Shown: positions 8,783 through 17,193, numbered from the stretch's first letter. The stretch is DNA of 43,741 nt from an uncultured Pseudomonadota bacterium (GCA_937996755.1 CALKUS010000016.1:1-43741); one strand, 5' to 3'. The notes: generated by a model not told the origin, from the sequence alone. Translations and numbers: made by a program.

Positions 8783-8866
8783 CGGGAAAACGGAAGACGT
8801 AAGACGGAAGACGCGAAAGCACGGCTCGGCGTCTTCCGTTTTCCGTCTCCCGTCTTACGCTCTCCG
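8783..8866. repeat. Inverted pair of ACGGAAG-type 7-bp repeat arrays (copy 1)
   Basis: The left arm reads as consecutive heptads ACGGAAG, ACGTAAG, ACGGAAG; the right arm from about 8829 carries the complementary CGTCTTC/CGTTTTC units. The arms can fold into an imperfect hairpin with a loop of about 15 bases. It fills the whole gap between holC and valS and ends just before the valS ATG, so it may hide or structure the valS ribosome binding site. Related copies are at 15484-15578 and 24269-24360. Confidence 0.8.
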
Positions 8867-8868
8867 CC

Positions 8869-11643
8869 ATGGAAAAGACCTTCGACCCCAAGACCATCGA
8901 AGCCAGGTGGTACCCCCGCTGGGAGGCCAGCGGCGCGTTCAAGCCGTCCGGCAAGGGCGAGCCGTACGCGATCATGCTGCCGCCGCCGAACGTCACCGGC
9001 ACGCTGCACATGGGGCACGCGTTCCAGCACACGCTGATGGATGCGCTGATCCGCTACCACCGCATGCTCGGGCGCGACACGCTGTGGCAGCTCGGCACCG
9101 ACCACGCCGGCATCGCGACCGAGATGGTCGTGGCGCGCCTGCTCGAGCGCGAAGGCAAGACGCGCGACGGGCTCGGTCGTGACGCGTTCGTCGAGCGCGT
9201 GTGGCAGTGGAAGCAGGAGTCCGGCTCGACGATCTCGCGCCAGATGCGCCGCCTCGGGGTGTCGGGCGACTGGTCGCGCGAGCGCTTCACGATGGACGAA
9301 GGGCTGTCGCGCGCCGTCGTGGAGACCTTCGTGCGCCTGCACGAACAGGGCCTGATCTACCGCGGCCAGCGCCTCGTGAACTGGGATCCGGTGCTGCTCA
9401 CGGCGATCTCCGACCTCGAGGTGGTGAGCGAGGAAGAACAGGGCACGCTGTGGACGATCCGCTATCCGCTCGCCGACGGCAGCGGTGCGCTCGAGGTCGC
9501 CACCACGCGCCCCGAGACCATGCTCGGCGACGTCGCCGTGGCCGTGCACCCGGAGGACGAGCGCTATGCGCACCTCATCGGGAAGCACGTGCGGCTGCCG
9601 CTCACCGATCGCACGATCCCGGTGATCGGCGACGCGTACGTCGAGCGCGAGTTCGGCACGGGCGTGGTGAAGATCACGCCCGCGCACGATTTCAACGACT
9701 ACCAGATCGGCAGGCGCCACGGCATCGCGCCGCTCAACATCTTCACGCTGGACGCGAAGATCAACGACGTCGCGCCGGCGAAGTACCGCGGCCTGGACCG
9801 CTACGACGCGCGCAAGCTCGTGCTCGCCGACCTCGAGGCGGAAGGGCTGCTGATCGAGAGCAGGCCGCACAAGCTGCAGGTGCCGCGCGGCGACCGCACG
9901 GGCCAGGTGATCGAGCCGATGCTCACGGACCAGTGGTTCGTGAAGATGGACGGCATCGCGAAGCGCGCACTCGAGCTGGTCGCGCGCGGTGAAGTGAAGT
10001 TCGTGCCCGAGAACTGGAAGGCCACGTACGACCACTGGCTGGGCAACATCCAGGACTGGTGCATCAGCCGCCAGCTCTGGTGGGGCCACCGCATCCCGGC
10101 GTGGTACGACGAAGCGGGCAACGTCTACGTCGCGCGCGACGAAGCCGGCGCGATCGCACAGGCGAAGGAGAAGACCGGCGTCGCGGAACCCGCGCTGCGC
10201 CGCGACGCCGACGTGCTGGAGACCTGGTTCTCGTCGGCGCTGTGGTCGCACTCCACGCTGGGGTGGCCCGATCCAGAGCAGCAAGTCCAGCTCGGTTACG
10301 ACCGGTACCTTCCGACGTCGGTGCTGGTAACTGGCTTCGACATCATCTTCTTCTGGGTCGCCCGGATGATCATGATGACCGACCACTTCACCGGGAAGGT
10401 GCCGTTCCGCGAGGTCTACATCACCGGCCTCGTGCGCGACAAGGACGGCAACAAGATGTCCAAGTCGAAGGGCAACGTGCTCGACCCGCTGGACATCGTC
10501 GACGGCATCACGGCCGACGCGCTCGTCGCGAAGCGCACGGCCGGCCTGATGCAGCCGAAGGACGCGCCGAAGATCGAGAAGGCCACGCGCAAGGAATTCC
10601 CGGACGGCATCGTGCCCGTCGGCGCGGACGCGCTGCGCTTCACGTTCGCGGCGCTCGCATCGCACGGTCGCGACATCAAGTTCGACCTCGCGCGCTGCGA
10701 GGGTTACAAGAACTTCTGCAACAAGCTCTGGAACGCGGCGCGTTTCGCGCTGATGAACTGCGAAGGCTTCACGGCGCCCGCGGGCATGCCCGCCGCGAAG
10801 AGCGAGGCGGAGCGCTGGATCCTCGCGCGCCTCGCGCGCACCGTCGCCGAGGTGCGCGCGCAATTCGCCGCGTACCGCTTCGACCTCGCCGCGCAGGCCG
10901 CGTACGAGTTCACCTGGAACGAGTTCTGCGACTGGTTCCTGGAATTGTCGAAACCGGCGTTCGCGGAAGGCGCCGACGCGGCGACGGCGGCGTCGACGCG
11001 CCACACGCTGCTGTACGTGCTGGAGTCGGTGCTGCGCCTGCTGCACCCGCTGATCCCGTTCGTGACCGAGGAGATCTGGCACGAGGTCGCGCCGAAGCTC
11101 GGCATCGTGGGCGACACGATCAGCCTGCAGCCCTACCCCGACGCGGCGGCGATCGCGACCGATGCGGCCGCCGAAGCGGACGTGCAGTGGCTCAAGGGCC
11201 TGCTCACCGAGATCCGCCGCATCCGCGGCGAGATGAACATCGCGCCGGGCAAGACCATCCCGATGCTGCTCGCCGGCGGCAACGACGCAGACCGCGCGCG
11301 CGCGGCGCGCTTCGATGCGGCGCTGAAGTTCCTCGCGCGCCTGGAGTCGGTGCACTGGCTGCAGGCCGGCGAAGCGGAGCCCGCAGCATCGGCGGCGATC
11401 CTGGGCGAGCTGCGCGCGCTGATCCCGCTCGCCGGGCTGATCGACCTCGGCGCCGAGAAGGCGCGGCTCGCGAAGGAGATCGCGCGCGTCGAGGGCGAGA
11501 TCCGCAAGTGCGAAGGCAAGCTCGGGAACGCGAGCTTCGTCGCCAATGCGCCGGCGGAGGTGGTGGCACAGGAGCGGCAGCGCATCGCGGATTTCTCGAC
11601 GGCGCTCGCGGGGATGAAGAGCCAACTGCAGAAGCTCGGCTGA
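8869..11643 (+). CDS. valS: Valyl-tRNA synthetase
   Basis: A 924-residue class I aminoacyl-tRNA synthetase that charges tRNA-Val and edits misactivated threonine. The HIGH-type motif is HMGH at residues 47-50, after PPPNVTGTL. The KMSKS loop is at residues 529-533. Between them lie the CP1 editing domain and segments such as TDHAGIATE, CISRQLWWGHRIPAWY and TGFDIIFFWVARMIMM. The anticodon-binding domain follows, and the C-terminal 70 residues form the usual ValS coiled-coil arm. Length and motif order are normal. The start ATG follows directly on a heptad-repeat hairpin. A large palindromic repeat lies downstream. Confidence 0.97.
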   Translation: MEKTFDPKTIEARWYPRWEASGAFKPSGKGEPYAIMLPPPNVTGTLHMGHAFQHTLMDALIRYHRMLGRDTLWQLGTDHAGIATEMVVARLLEREGKTRDGLGRDAFVERVWQWKQESGSTISRQMRRLGVSGDWSRERFTMDEGLSRAVVETFVRLHEQGLIYRGQRLVNWDPVLLTAISDLEVVSEEEQGTLWTIRYPLADGSGALEVATTRPETMLGDVAVAVHPEDERYAHLIGKHVRLPLTDRTIPVIGDAYVEREFGTGVVKITPAHDFNDYQIGRRHGIAPLNIFTLDAKINDVAPAKYRGLDRYDARKLVLADLEAEGLLIESRPHKLQVPRGDRTGQVIEPMLTDQWFVKMDGIAKRALELVARGEVKFVPENWKATYDHWLGNIQDWCISRQLWWGHRIPAWYDEAGNVYVARDEAGAIAQAKEKTGVAEPALRRDADVLETWFSSALWSHSTLGWPDPEQQVQLGYDRYLPTSVLVTGFDIIFFWVARMIMMTDHFTGKVPFREVYITGLVRDKDGNKMSKSKGNVLDPLDIVDGITADALVAKRTAGLMQPKDAPKIEKATRKEFPDGIVPVGADALRFTFAALASHGRDIKFDLARCEGYKNFCNKLWNAARFALMNCEGFTAPAGMPAAKSEAERWILARLARTVAEVRAQFAAYRFDLAAQAAYEFTWNEFCDWFLELSKPAFAEGADAATAASTRHTLLYVLESVLRLLHPLIPFVTEEIWHEVAPKLGIVGDTISLQPYPDAAAIATDAAAEADVQWLKGLLTEIRRIRGEMNIAPGKTIPMLLAGGNDADRARAARFDAALKFLARLESVHWLQAGEAEPAASAAILGELRALIPLAGLIDLGAEKARLAKEIARVEGEIRKCEGKLGNASFVANAPAEVVAQERQRIADFSTALAGMKSQLQKLG

Positions 11644-11695
11644 CCCGAAACGCCCGGGCTCTGTACGTTGCTGCGGGGCGGATGTACCACCGCAC

Positions 11696-12117
11696 TTCGA
11701 AGCGACGCCACGCTTTCGCACTCTCACGCGCGCATGCGGAGCGGGGTGCGGCCGGAAACCCTCGACGCAACCGGGTTGCGTCGAAGCATTCGCAGGGAGG
11801 ATTCAGTGGGAGGGACGAGAGTCCCGAATGGCGCGCCAAGCGGGGAAACGCGAGGGATGGCAGATCGCTTCCCCGAAGCCGTTATCCGAGGCTGCAGAGC
11901 CGCTTCGATCGGCCGATCTGCCGCGGTGCCGAGTACACCGGAAACACTCGCCGTTCGGGACTCTCGTCCCTCCCACTGAATCCTCCTTGAACTCGGGGTG
12001 CAGCAAGCCCCGGATCCACGAGGTATTCCGACCGCACCCCGCTCCGCATGAAGCGCCGGGGGTGCGAAGGCGTTGCGTCGCTCCGCTCTTGACCTTGTAC
12101 AGCGCGCTTCGAAGCGC
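11696..12117. repeat. Composite nested palindromic element, copy A
   Basis: This 0.4-kb element fills the gap between valS and rimI. Three nested inverted pairs are visible: an outer imperfect pair (11701-11721 with 12062-12082), a perfect 19-bp pair (11733-11751 with 12032-12050), and an inner 38-bp pair with one mismatch (11796-11833 with 11949-11986). The inner arm contains the REP-like frame GTGGGAG-GGACGAGAGTCC-CGA. The centre holds a shorter near-palindrome around 11900-11923. Copy B at 22313-22803 has the same order, and its centre is in the opposite orientation. Short ORFs here read similarly on both strands because of the symmetry, and I do not take them as genes. Confidence 0.85.
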
Positions 12118-12138
12118 CTTCTGGAATCTGCCCCGACC

Positions 12139-12618
12139 TCACATCGAGTCGGCAACCAGCTCCATCGCCATGACCAGGGCATCTTCCCTGCCGCCACGTG
12201 CGGGGTAATAGTTCGGGCGCTTGCCGATCTCGTTGAAGCCGAGGTCGAAGTACAGCTTGATCGCGCCGCGGTTGGACGGGCGCACCTCGAGGAAGATGCG
12301 CTGCGCCTGGTGCCAGCGCGCGAGGTCGATGAGGCGCTTCATCAGGCGGCGGCCGTAGCCCTTGCGCTGCTGGACGACGTCGACGCACACGTTCAGCACG
12401 TGCGCCTCGCCCGCCGCCACCGACAGCACCGCATAGCCGACCACTTCGGCGGCGTGCGCGAGCACCCAGCAGCCGTAGCCCGCGCGCAGGCAGTCGCGGA
12501 AGATGCCGAGCGTCCACGGGAATTCGTACGCATTCGCCTCGATGCGCGCCACTTCCTCGAGGTCGCCTTCGCGCATCGGGCGCAGCGCGGGGTACATGTC
12601 GCGCATGGCGGCGACCAT
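12139..12618 (-). CDS. rimI: Ribosomal protein S18 alanine N-acetyltransferase RimI
   Basis: A 159-residue GNAT-family acetyltransferase that acetylates the N-terminus of ribosomal protein S18. The acetyl-CoA loop is QRKGYGRRLM (residues 84-93, pattern Q-x-x-G-x-G). Other family traits are the helix FPWTLGIFRDCL, the strand AHVLNVCVD and the C-terminal LEVRPSNRGAIKLYFDLGF. I chose ATG 12618 because it shares a base with the holD TGA (TGATG coupling). ATGs at 12606 and 12597 are alternatives; MYPALRPM at the last one would fit the fold equally well. It is the last gene of the pssA-mla operon, and the holD-rimI order matches E. coli. Confidence 0.9.
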   Translation of the reverse strand: MVAAMRDMYPALRPMREGDLEEVARIEANAYEFPWTLGIFRDCLRAGYGCWVLAHAAEVVGYAVLSVAAGEAHVLNVCVDVVQQRKGYGRRLMKRLIDLARWHQAQRIFLEVRPSNRGAIKLYFDLGFNEIGKRPNYYPARGGREDALVMAMELVADSM

Positions 12619-13088
12619 CAGCCGCCCTCGCGCAACCGGCGGCGCAGCCGGCGCAACTGCGGCCACAGCGAACGCCGCGCCGCACCGCTCGCGCGCAACG
12701 TCGCGAGCGGCGGTGCGAGCACCGCATCCGCGGCATCGCCCGGCGCGGCACCGAACGCGAGCACGGGCGCGTCGCCGGACGGCGACCACGCGACGAGCGA
12801 CGCATCGACGGCGAGCGCGCGCACCACGTGGCGCAACAACGCGGCGTAACGCCCCGACAGCGGGTCCGGCTCGCCGCAGACGATCGCGAGCTTCGTGGTC
12901 GCCGCAGTGGGCACCACCGGAGCGGCTTCCTGTGGGAGCGGCCCTGACCGCGACGCCTCAGGTACGTGGTCGCGACCATGGTCGCTCCCACATTGCTCTG
13001 AACCGCGCAGCTGCCAGCGATCGACGCCGAGCAGCGCGAGCACGCGCGCGCGCTCGGACGCCGGCAGCGGGTCGACGCTTCCGCTCAC
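12618..13088 (-). CDS. holD: DNA polymerase III psi subunit (HolD-like), with an in-frame REP insertion
   Basis: I call this 156-residue protein psi, the clamp-loader accessory subunit that bridges gamma/tau and chi. The N-terminus ERARVLALLGVDRWQLR (residues 12-28) resembles the E. coli psi opening around QLGITQWTLR. The C-terminus, LAPPLATLRASGAARRSLWPQL, resembles E. coli psi ALTDLRANPTARAALWQQI. The next gene is rimI, as in E. coli. The start is GTG 13088, overlapping the upstream TGA (GTGA). Residues about 33-53 are encoded by a REP pair and are low-complexity, Ser/Pro/His-rich; they sit between the part that binds the clamp loader and the folded core. The protein is about 20 residues longer than E. 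coli psi (137), which the insertion accounts for. The resemblance is short-motif based, so homology is likely but not certain. Confidence 0.72.
   Translation of the reverse strand: MSGSVDPLPASERARVLALLGVDRWQLRGSEQCGSDHGRDHVPEASRSGPLPQEAAPVVPTAATTKLAIVCGEPDPLSGRYAALLRHVVRALAVDASLVAWSPSGDAPVLAFGAAPGDAADAVLAPPLATLRASGAARRSLWPQLRRLRRRLREGG
12932..12991. repeat. Head-to-head REP pair inside holD
   Basis: GTGGGAG-CGGCCCTGACCG-CGA at 12932-12953 faces TCG-CGACCATGGTCG-CTCCCAC at 12970-12991 across a 16-base spacer. The second hairpin is a perfect palindrome. The pair is exactly 60 bases long, 20 codons, and the reading frame passes through without a stop. REP pairs of this kind are normally intergenic. 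Confidence 0.85.
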
Positions 13089-13684
13089 GCCTCGACCTTC
13101 GAGAAGTCCTCGACGAAGCGCGCGAACACGTCGTCGACCGCGGCGGCGAACGCGCGGATCGTGGCCTGGATGCTTTCGTTGTCCGCCGGCTGCAGCGACT
13201 CGTAGGTCTTCAGCAGCACGGGCAGCTCGCTGCCGCCGACGTCGACGCGCATTTCGAGCTGCACGGCCGCCACCCAGCCGGCCGCGGTCTTCTGCCGCTC
13301 GAAGCGGTCGATCAGGCCGCTCACGCGCACGGCGGTCAGCTGCGAGGGCACGCGGTCCGCGACGACGCCCGACGTGACGCCGGCCGCGCGCAGGCGCGCG
13401 ATCAGGCGACGCTGCAGCAGGCGCGCGGGCGGGTCGTTCCAGAGCTGGTAGTGGTAGGCCTTCAGGCTGCCGCCTTCGCTCGTCGCGTAGAGGATGGCCT
13501 GTTCGTCGTGCAGGCCGTCGGCCAGGAACGTGTCGACGAGGATGGGATCGGCGATCGCGGCCTGCGCGAGCGGCTGCACGTCGACGGCCGGCGGCAGGCG
13601 GTAATAGGACTGGTCGGGCACGGGCGCGCTGCCGCATCCGGCGAGCAGTGCGGCGAGGGCGAGGGTTGCGAGACGGCGCATCAT
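13085..13684 (-). CDS. PqiC-like ABC transport auxiliary lipoprotein
   Basis: A 199-residue predicted outer-membrane lipoprotein. The signal peptide ends in a lipobox, LAGC, with the acylated Cys at residue 17; GSAPVP follows, with no Asp at +2. The body (YYRLPP, AYHYQLWNDPPARLLQRRL, and a C-terminal AFAAAVDDVFARFVEDF) matches the PqiC/ABC-type auxiliary family seen with MCE transporters. It probably receives or delivers phospholipid at the outer membrane for the MlaD homologue encoded just upstream. The first ATG, 13684, overlaps the mlaD TGA (ATGA); a second ATG follows immediately. It takes the place that MlaC would have in an E. coli-type mla operon. Confidence 0.82.
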   Translation of the reverse strand: MMRRLATLALAALLAGCGSAPVPDQSYYRLPPAVDVQPLAQAAIADPILVDTFLADGLHDEQAILYATSEGGSLKAYHYQLWNDPPARLLQRRLIARLRAAGVTSGVVADRVPSQLTAVRVSGLIDRFERQKTAAGWVAAVQLEMRVDVGGSELPVLLKTYESLQPADNESIQATIRAFAAAVDDVFARFVEDFSKVEA

Positions 13685-14613
13685 TTCTTCTCGTCCTCCA
13701 CGATGACGTCGTCGGCTTCGGGCGTGAACAGCAGCCGGTTCGGGTTCTTGCGCACTTCGCGCGTGAACTCGTTGAAGTTGCGGCTCGAGGAATCGAGGTT
13801 GTTCGCGATCGAATCGATGCGGCGCGCGAGCGCCGACGTGATCTGCGAGAGGTCGCGCACGGCGTCGCGCACCACCGGACGGTTCTCGGCGGCGATGCCG
13901 TCGAGGTTCGCGATCAGCGAGTCGAGCTGCGCACGCGTCTTCTCGAGGTTGTCGGTCACGCCGCGGATGTTCTCCAGCACGGCGGCCACGTTCTCGCGAT
14001 TCTCCGGCCCGAGCACTTCCTGCACCGACACTGCCGCCTCGTTCAGGCGCTTCAGCAGCGTCTGCGCCTCGTCGAACAGCAGCGGCGTCTGCGTGTCGAC
14101 GGTCGCCGTGATCGAATCCACGCGCGTCGACAGGCCTTCGATGAGCGGCGTGATCTTCGTGCGCGTGAGCGTCGTGACTTCGCCGGCGAGCTCGTTCAGC
14201 GCGGCGAACACGTCGGCGCTCTCCTCGCCCTTCATCTCCGCACCGGGCGGCAGCACCTTCTTCGACGCGCCTTCGCGGATCGCGATGGAGACGTCGGCGA
14301 GCAGGCCGCTGGAGGCCAGGCGCGCCACGCTGTCGTCCGGGATCGGCCAGTCGCGGCGCAGCTCCATCTTCACGCGATACGTGGTCTTGCCGTCCTTGCG
14401 CTCCGGCTCGATGCCTTCGACCTGGCCGATGCGGAAGCCTTCGTAGAAGACCGGCGCGCCGTAGGACAGCCCGGTGACGTTGCGGTAGCGCACGAGGTAG
14501 TCGGAGGATGCGCCGCCGCGGCCCGTGATCGCGAACAGCGACGCGATGAGCAGCCCGAGCGCGCCGATCACGACGAGCCCCACGAGCGTGTAATTGACCG
14601 ATTCGCGTCGCAT
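13681..14613 (-). CDS. mlaD: MlaD-type MCE domain substrate-binding protein
   Basis: A 310-residue protein anchored in the inner membrane by one N-terminal helix (about residues 9-29). The MCE domain covers about residues 37-115 and contains YGAPVFYEGFRIGQVEGI. A long, mostly helical region (about 130-285) follows and ends in an acidic/basic tail. E. coli MlaD is only 183 residues; this protein is more like the longer single-MCE proteins whose helices can form a tunnel toward the outer membrane. It should form a hexameric ring on the MlaE permease. The start MRRESVNYTLVG at 14613 lies 50 bases after the mlaF stop. Confidence 0.88.
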   Translation of the reverse strand: MRRESVNYTLVGLVVIGALGLLIASLFAITGRGGASSDYLVRYRNVTGLSYGAPVFYEGFRIGQVEGIEPERKDGKTTYRVKMELRRDWPIPDDSVARLASSGLLADVSIAIREGASKKVLPPGAEMKGEESADVFAALNELAGEVTTLTRTKITPLIEGLSTRVDSITATVDTQTPLLFDEAQTLLKRLNEAAVSVQEVLGPENRENVAAVLENIRGVTDNLEKTRAQLDSLIANLDGIAAENRPVVRDAVRDLSQITSALARRIDSIANNLDSSSRNFNEFTREVRKNPNRLLFTPEADDVIVEDEKK

Positions 14614-14663
14614 TCACTTACCTCACTGCCCCGCCCACATTGTGCGCGATCCGGCGCCCGTCC

Positions 14664-15470
14664 TCACGCGTCTTCCTCCGTGAGGCGGCGCAGGTACTCG
14701 TCCGTGTCCACTTCCACCGGCCGCGGCCGGCGGTTCAGCAGGTCCTGGATGCGCTCGTTCGGGCTCGCGCGCACCTCGGCGACCGGCCCGGTCATGAGGA
14801 TGCGGCCCTTGTCGAGCACGGTGATCGAGTCCGCGATCTTGAATGCGCTCTCGAGCTCGTGCGTCACGACCACGATGGTCATCCGCAACGCATCGCGCAG
14901 GCGCAGGATCAGCTCGTCGAGCTCGGCCGAGACCACGGGGTCCAGGCCGGCCGACGGCTCGTCGAAGAACAGCAGCTTCGGGTCCATCACGATCGCGCGC
15001 GCGAGCGCCGCGCGCTTGATCATGCCGCCGGACAGCTGCGACGGCATCAGGTCCTGGAAGCCGCCGAGGTTCACCACTTCGAGCTTCAGGCGGCTCATGA
15101 TGCGCACCGTCGTCTCGTCGAGCTTCTGGTGCTCGCGCAGCGGCAGCGCCACGTTGTCGCCCACGGTCATCGACGTGAACAGCGCGCCGCCCTGGAACGA
15201 AACGCCCATCTGCGTACGCAGCTTCAGCAGCTCCTCGGGCGACGCGCTGGCGATGTCGGTGCCGAGGATGCGCACGCGACCCGACCGCGGCCGCAACAGC
15301 CCGAGCAGGTGGCGCAGCAGCGTGCTCTTGCCGGAGCCGGAGCCGCCCATGATCACGCGGATCTCGCCGGGCATCACGGCGAAATCGACGTCGAACAGCA
15401 CCTGCCGCCGGCCGAACCAGACGTTCAGCTTTTCGACTTCGATCAGGGGTTGGGGGGATTCGGCGTTCAC
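14664..15470 (-). CDS. mlaF: MlaF-type phospholipid transport ATPase
   Basis: A 268-residue ABC ATPase that powers the MlaE permease. Walker A is GGSGSGKST (residues 42-50), the Q-loop is near residue 92 (SFQGGALFTSMTV, typical of MlaF), the signature is LSGGM (145-149), Walker B is LLFFDE (165-170), and the H-loop is in VVTHEL. The C-terminal extension with RPRPVEVDTDEYLRRL is in the place where E. coli MlaF contacts MlaB. It follows mlaE after a 111-base gap, which is filled by a heptad-repeat array; all other junctions in this operon are much tighter. Confidence 0.92.
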   Translation of the reverse strand: MNAESPQPLIEVEKLNVWFGRRQVLFDVDFAVMPGEIRVIMGGSGSGKSTLLRHLLGLLRPRSGRVRILGTDIASASPEELLKLRTQMGVSFQGGALFTSMTVGDNVALPLREHQKLDETTVRIMSRLKLEVVNLGGFQDLMPSQLSGGMIKRAALARAIVMDPKLLFFDEPSAGLDPVVSAELDELILRLRDALRMTIVVVTHELESAFKIADSITVLDKGRILMTGPVAEVRASPNERIQDLLNRRPRPVEVDTDEYLRRLTEEDA

Positions 15471-15483
15471 GATGTTTCCCGAC

Positions 15484-15578
15484 CCGGGAAGACGCGAGAC
15501 GGAAGACGGAAGACGCGGAGATGTCTCGAGGGTGACCCGCGTCTTCCGTCTCCCGCTTTCCGTCTCCCGCTCTTCATC
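15484..15578. repeat. Inverted pair of ACGGAAG-type 7-bp repeat arrays (copy 2)
   Basis: The left arm reads ACGCGAG, ACGGAAG, ACGGAAG; the right arm has complementary units of the CGTCTTC, CGTCTCC and CGCTTTC kind, also in 7-base register. It occupies the mlaE-mlaF gap inside an operon whose other genes mostly overlap. The array could lower or tune expression of mlaF-mlaD relative to upstream genes; this is inference. Confidence 0.8.
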
Positions 15579-15581
15579 GCA

Positions 15582-16388
15582 TCAACGATTGAGGAAATAG
15601 GAAAACATCATGTCCGCGATCACCAGCGCGGAGATCGACAGCACGACGGCGCGCGTGGTCGCGCGGCCGACGCCCTCGGCGCCGCCGGTGACGGAAAAAC
15701 CCGTGCTGACGCCGACCAGCGTGATGAGCGCGGCGAACACGAAGCTCTTCGCGAGGCCCTGCCCGATGTCCCAGGGTTCCAGCGAGTTCAGCGTCTGCAC
15801 GACGTACGCGCCGATGCTCACGTCGAGCGTCGGCGAGCAATAGAGCGCCGCGCCGAGGATCGACGCGCCGTTGGCGAGGATGGTGAGCACGGGCAGCATG
15901 ATGAGCATCGCGACGAGCGCGGGCGACGCGAGGTAGCGCACGGGCTCGATGCCGATGACGGCGAGCGCGTCCACTTCCTGCGAGACGTTCATCGAGCCGA
16001 TGCGCGCCGCGAACGACGAGCCCGAGCGGCCGGCGACGACGATGCCCGTGATCAGCACCGCGAATTCGCGCGTCACCGATTTCGCGACCGCGATCACCAC
16101 CTGGTTCTCGGCGCCGAACTCGGACAGCGCCGCGATGAACTGGATGCCCAGCATCACGCCGACCGTGAACGACAGCAGCAGGACGATCGGGATCGCGTCC
16201 ACGCCGACCTGCCGCATCTGCTCGAACACCATCCGCACGCGCACCGGCTGGCCCACGCGCCAGCCGGCGATCGCGAAATAGAGGCTCTCGAGCAGCAGCA
16301 GGCCGATGTAGCCGAGCTCGGCCACGGCCGCGACCGCCTTGCGGCCGAGGCGGTTGACCGGCTTCGTCGCTTGCTCGAGGAAACTCAC
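15582..16388 (-). CDS. mlaE: MlaE-type phospholipid ABC transporter permease
   Basis: A 268-residue inner-membrane permease of the MlaE/YrbE family. The start is GTG 16388 (VSFLEQATKPVNRLG), overlapping the upstream TGA (GTGA). An amphipathic N-terminal helix is followed by about five membrane segments. The family signature EFGAENQVVIAVAKSVTREFAVL with GIVVAGRSGSSFAARIGSM is present, as are VSQEVDALAVIGIEPVRYLASPA and TGGAEGVGRATTRAVV at the C-terminus. It should assemble with MlaF and MlaD to move phospholipid between the inner membrane and the MCE ring. It is directly coupled to an upstream STAS protein, in the place of MlaB. Confidence 0.9.
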   Translation of the reverse strand: MSFLEQATKPVNRLGRKAVAAVAELGYIGLLLLESLYFAIAGWRVGQPVRVRMVFEQMRQVGVDAIPIVLLLSFTVGVMLGIQFIAALSEFGAENQVVIAVAKSVTREFAVLITGIVVAGRSGSSFAARIGSMNVSQEVDALAVIGIEPVRYLASPALVAMLIMLPVLTILANGASILGAALYCSPTLDVSIGAYVVQTLNSLEPWDIGQGLAKSFVFAALITLVGVSTGFSVTGGAEGVGRATTRAVVLSISALVIADMMFSYFLNR

Positions 16389-16711
16389 GCGCGAGCGGCT
16401 TCGACGTTCTCGACCATCGGGAACACGCGATCCAGCCGCGCGAGCTGCAGCACGGCGCGTACCGGTTGGCTCGCCGCGACGAGCGAGAACTTCTGCCCCT
16501 TGCCGCGCGCGCTCTGGAAGCCCTCGACGAGCGCGGCGATGCCGGACGAGTCGATGTAGCTCACGCCGGACAGCTCGACGCCCACCGCGCGCGCCTTCGC
16601 GAGCGCGTCGAGGATCGCCTTGCGCACGCTCTGCGACCACGACAGGTCCACTTCGCCCTGCACGCGCACGAGCGCGAATTCACCTTCGACTTCGGTCCTG
16701 CAATCGTTCAT
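16385..16711 (-). CDS. STAS-domain protein (MlaB or anti-anti-sigma type)
   Basis: A 108-residue single STAS domain. The phosphorylation-type motif D54-S55-S56-G57 lies in the strand-helix GVSYIDSSGIAALVEGF, as in SpoIIAA/RsbV. In E. coli the STAS protein next to mlaE is MlaB, which binds MlaF and is needed for transport. Here the gene is sandwiched between an RsbW-like kinase upstream and mlaE downstream and overlaps both by 4 bases (ATGA at 16711, GTGA at 16388). It could therefore serve as MlaB, as an antagonist in a partner switch, or as both. The sequence cannot decide between these. Confidence 0.85.
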   Translation of the reverse strand: MNDCRTEVEGEFALVRVQGEVDLSWSQSVRKAILDALAKARAVGVELSGVSYIDSSGIAALVEGFQSARGKGQKFSLVAASQPVRAVLQLARLDRVFPMVENVEAARA

Positions 16712-17190
16712 TTCCGCTGCTCCCCATCCCCGCACCCGCAATCGAGCGCGCCCGCGTCGACCGGCGCCGTCTCTCCCCGCGGCCGCCGGCACATCACCAG
16801 TACGTTGCCGGCACGACGCCGGATGGCGCGGAGGCGCCAGCGGTCCATCGTATCGTCGATGAAATTGATGCCGAGCCCGCCGGGGCGGCACTCGCCGAGG
16901 TCGCGCGGACGGATCCGCTTCGCGTCGACCGGCGGCGCGTAGTCGCGCAGCGCGAAGCGCAGGCTGCCGCGGTGGCGCGTCAGCGTCAGGCGCAGCCGGC
17001 CGTCGCCGGAATTGCCGTAGGCGTGGCGGATCACGTTGCACGCCGCTTCGTGCACGGCGAGCACGAGGCGGTCCTGCTCGGACGCCGGCACGCGGGCGCG
17101 CGCGAGCGCCGCGATGAGCGCGTCGCGCATGGGCTTGAGCGCCTCGGCCTTCGCCGGCATCTCGAGCCGCAGCAGCGCGCGTGCCGCCAT
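16708..17190 (-). CDS. RsbW/SpoIIAB-like serine kinase (anti-sigma factor family)
   Basis: A 160-residue GHKL ATPase of the anti-sigma/RsbW type. The N-box is VHEAACNVIRHAYG, with E48 and N52 in the expected places; the G-box region is RPGGLGINFI near residues 101-110. The G1 motif is degenerate (RDYAPPVD rather than D-x-G-x-P). Known members phosphorylate a STAS partner on the DSSG serine. The gene sits 3 bases after a PP2C phosphatase gene and overlaps a STAS gene, which together form a complete partner-switch cassette. No sigma factor gene is nearby, so the output may be something other than transcription. The last 25 residues are rich in Cys and Gly. Confidence 0.85.
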   Translation of the reverse strand: MAARALLRLEMPAKAEALKPMRDALIAALARARVPASEQDRLVLAVHEAACNVIRHAYGNSGDGRLRLTLTRHRGSLRFALRDYAPPVDAKRIRPRDLGECRPGGLGINFIDDTMDRWRLRAIRRRAGNVLVMCRRPRGETAPVDAGALDCGCGDGEQRK

Positions 17191-17193
17191 CGT

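Noticed and set aside
11724..12006. Small open frames in palindromic element A, with peptides similar to those in element B
   Set aside because: Similar peptides appear on both strands because the elements are palindromes; no ribosome binding sites or protein families are seen. They are repeat-derived.
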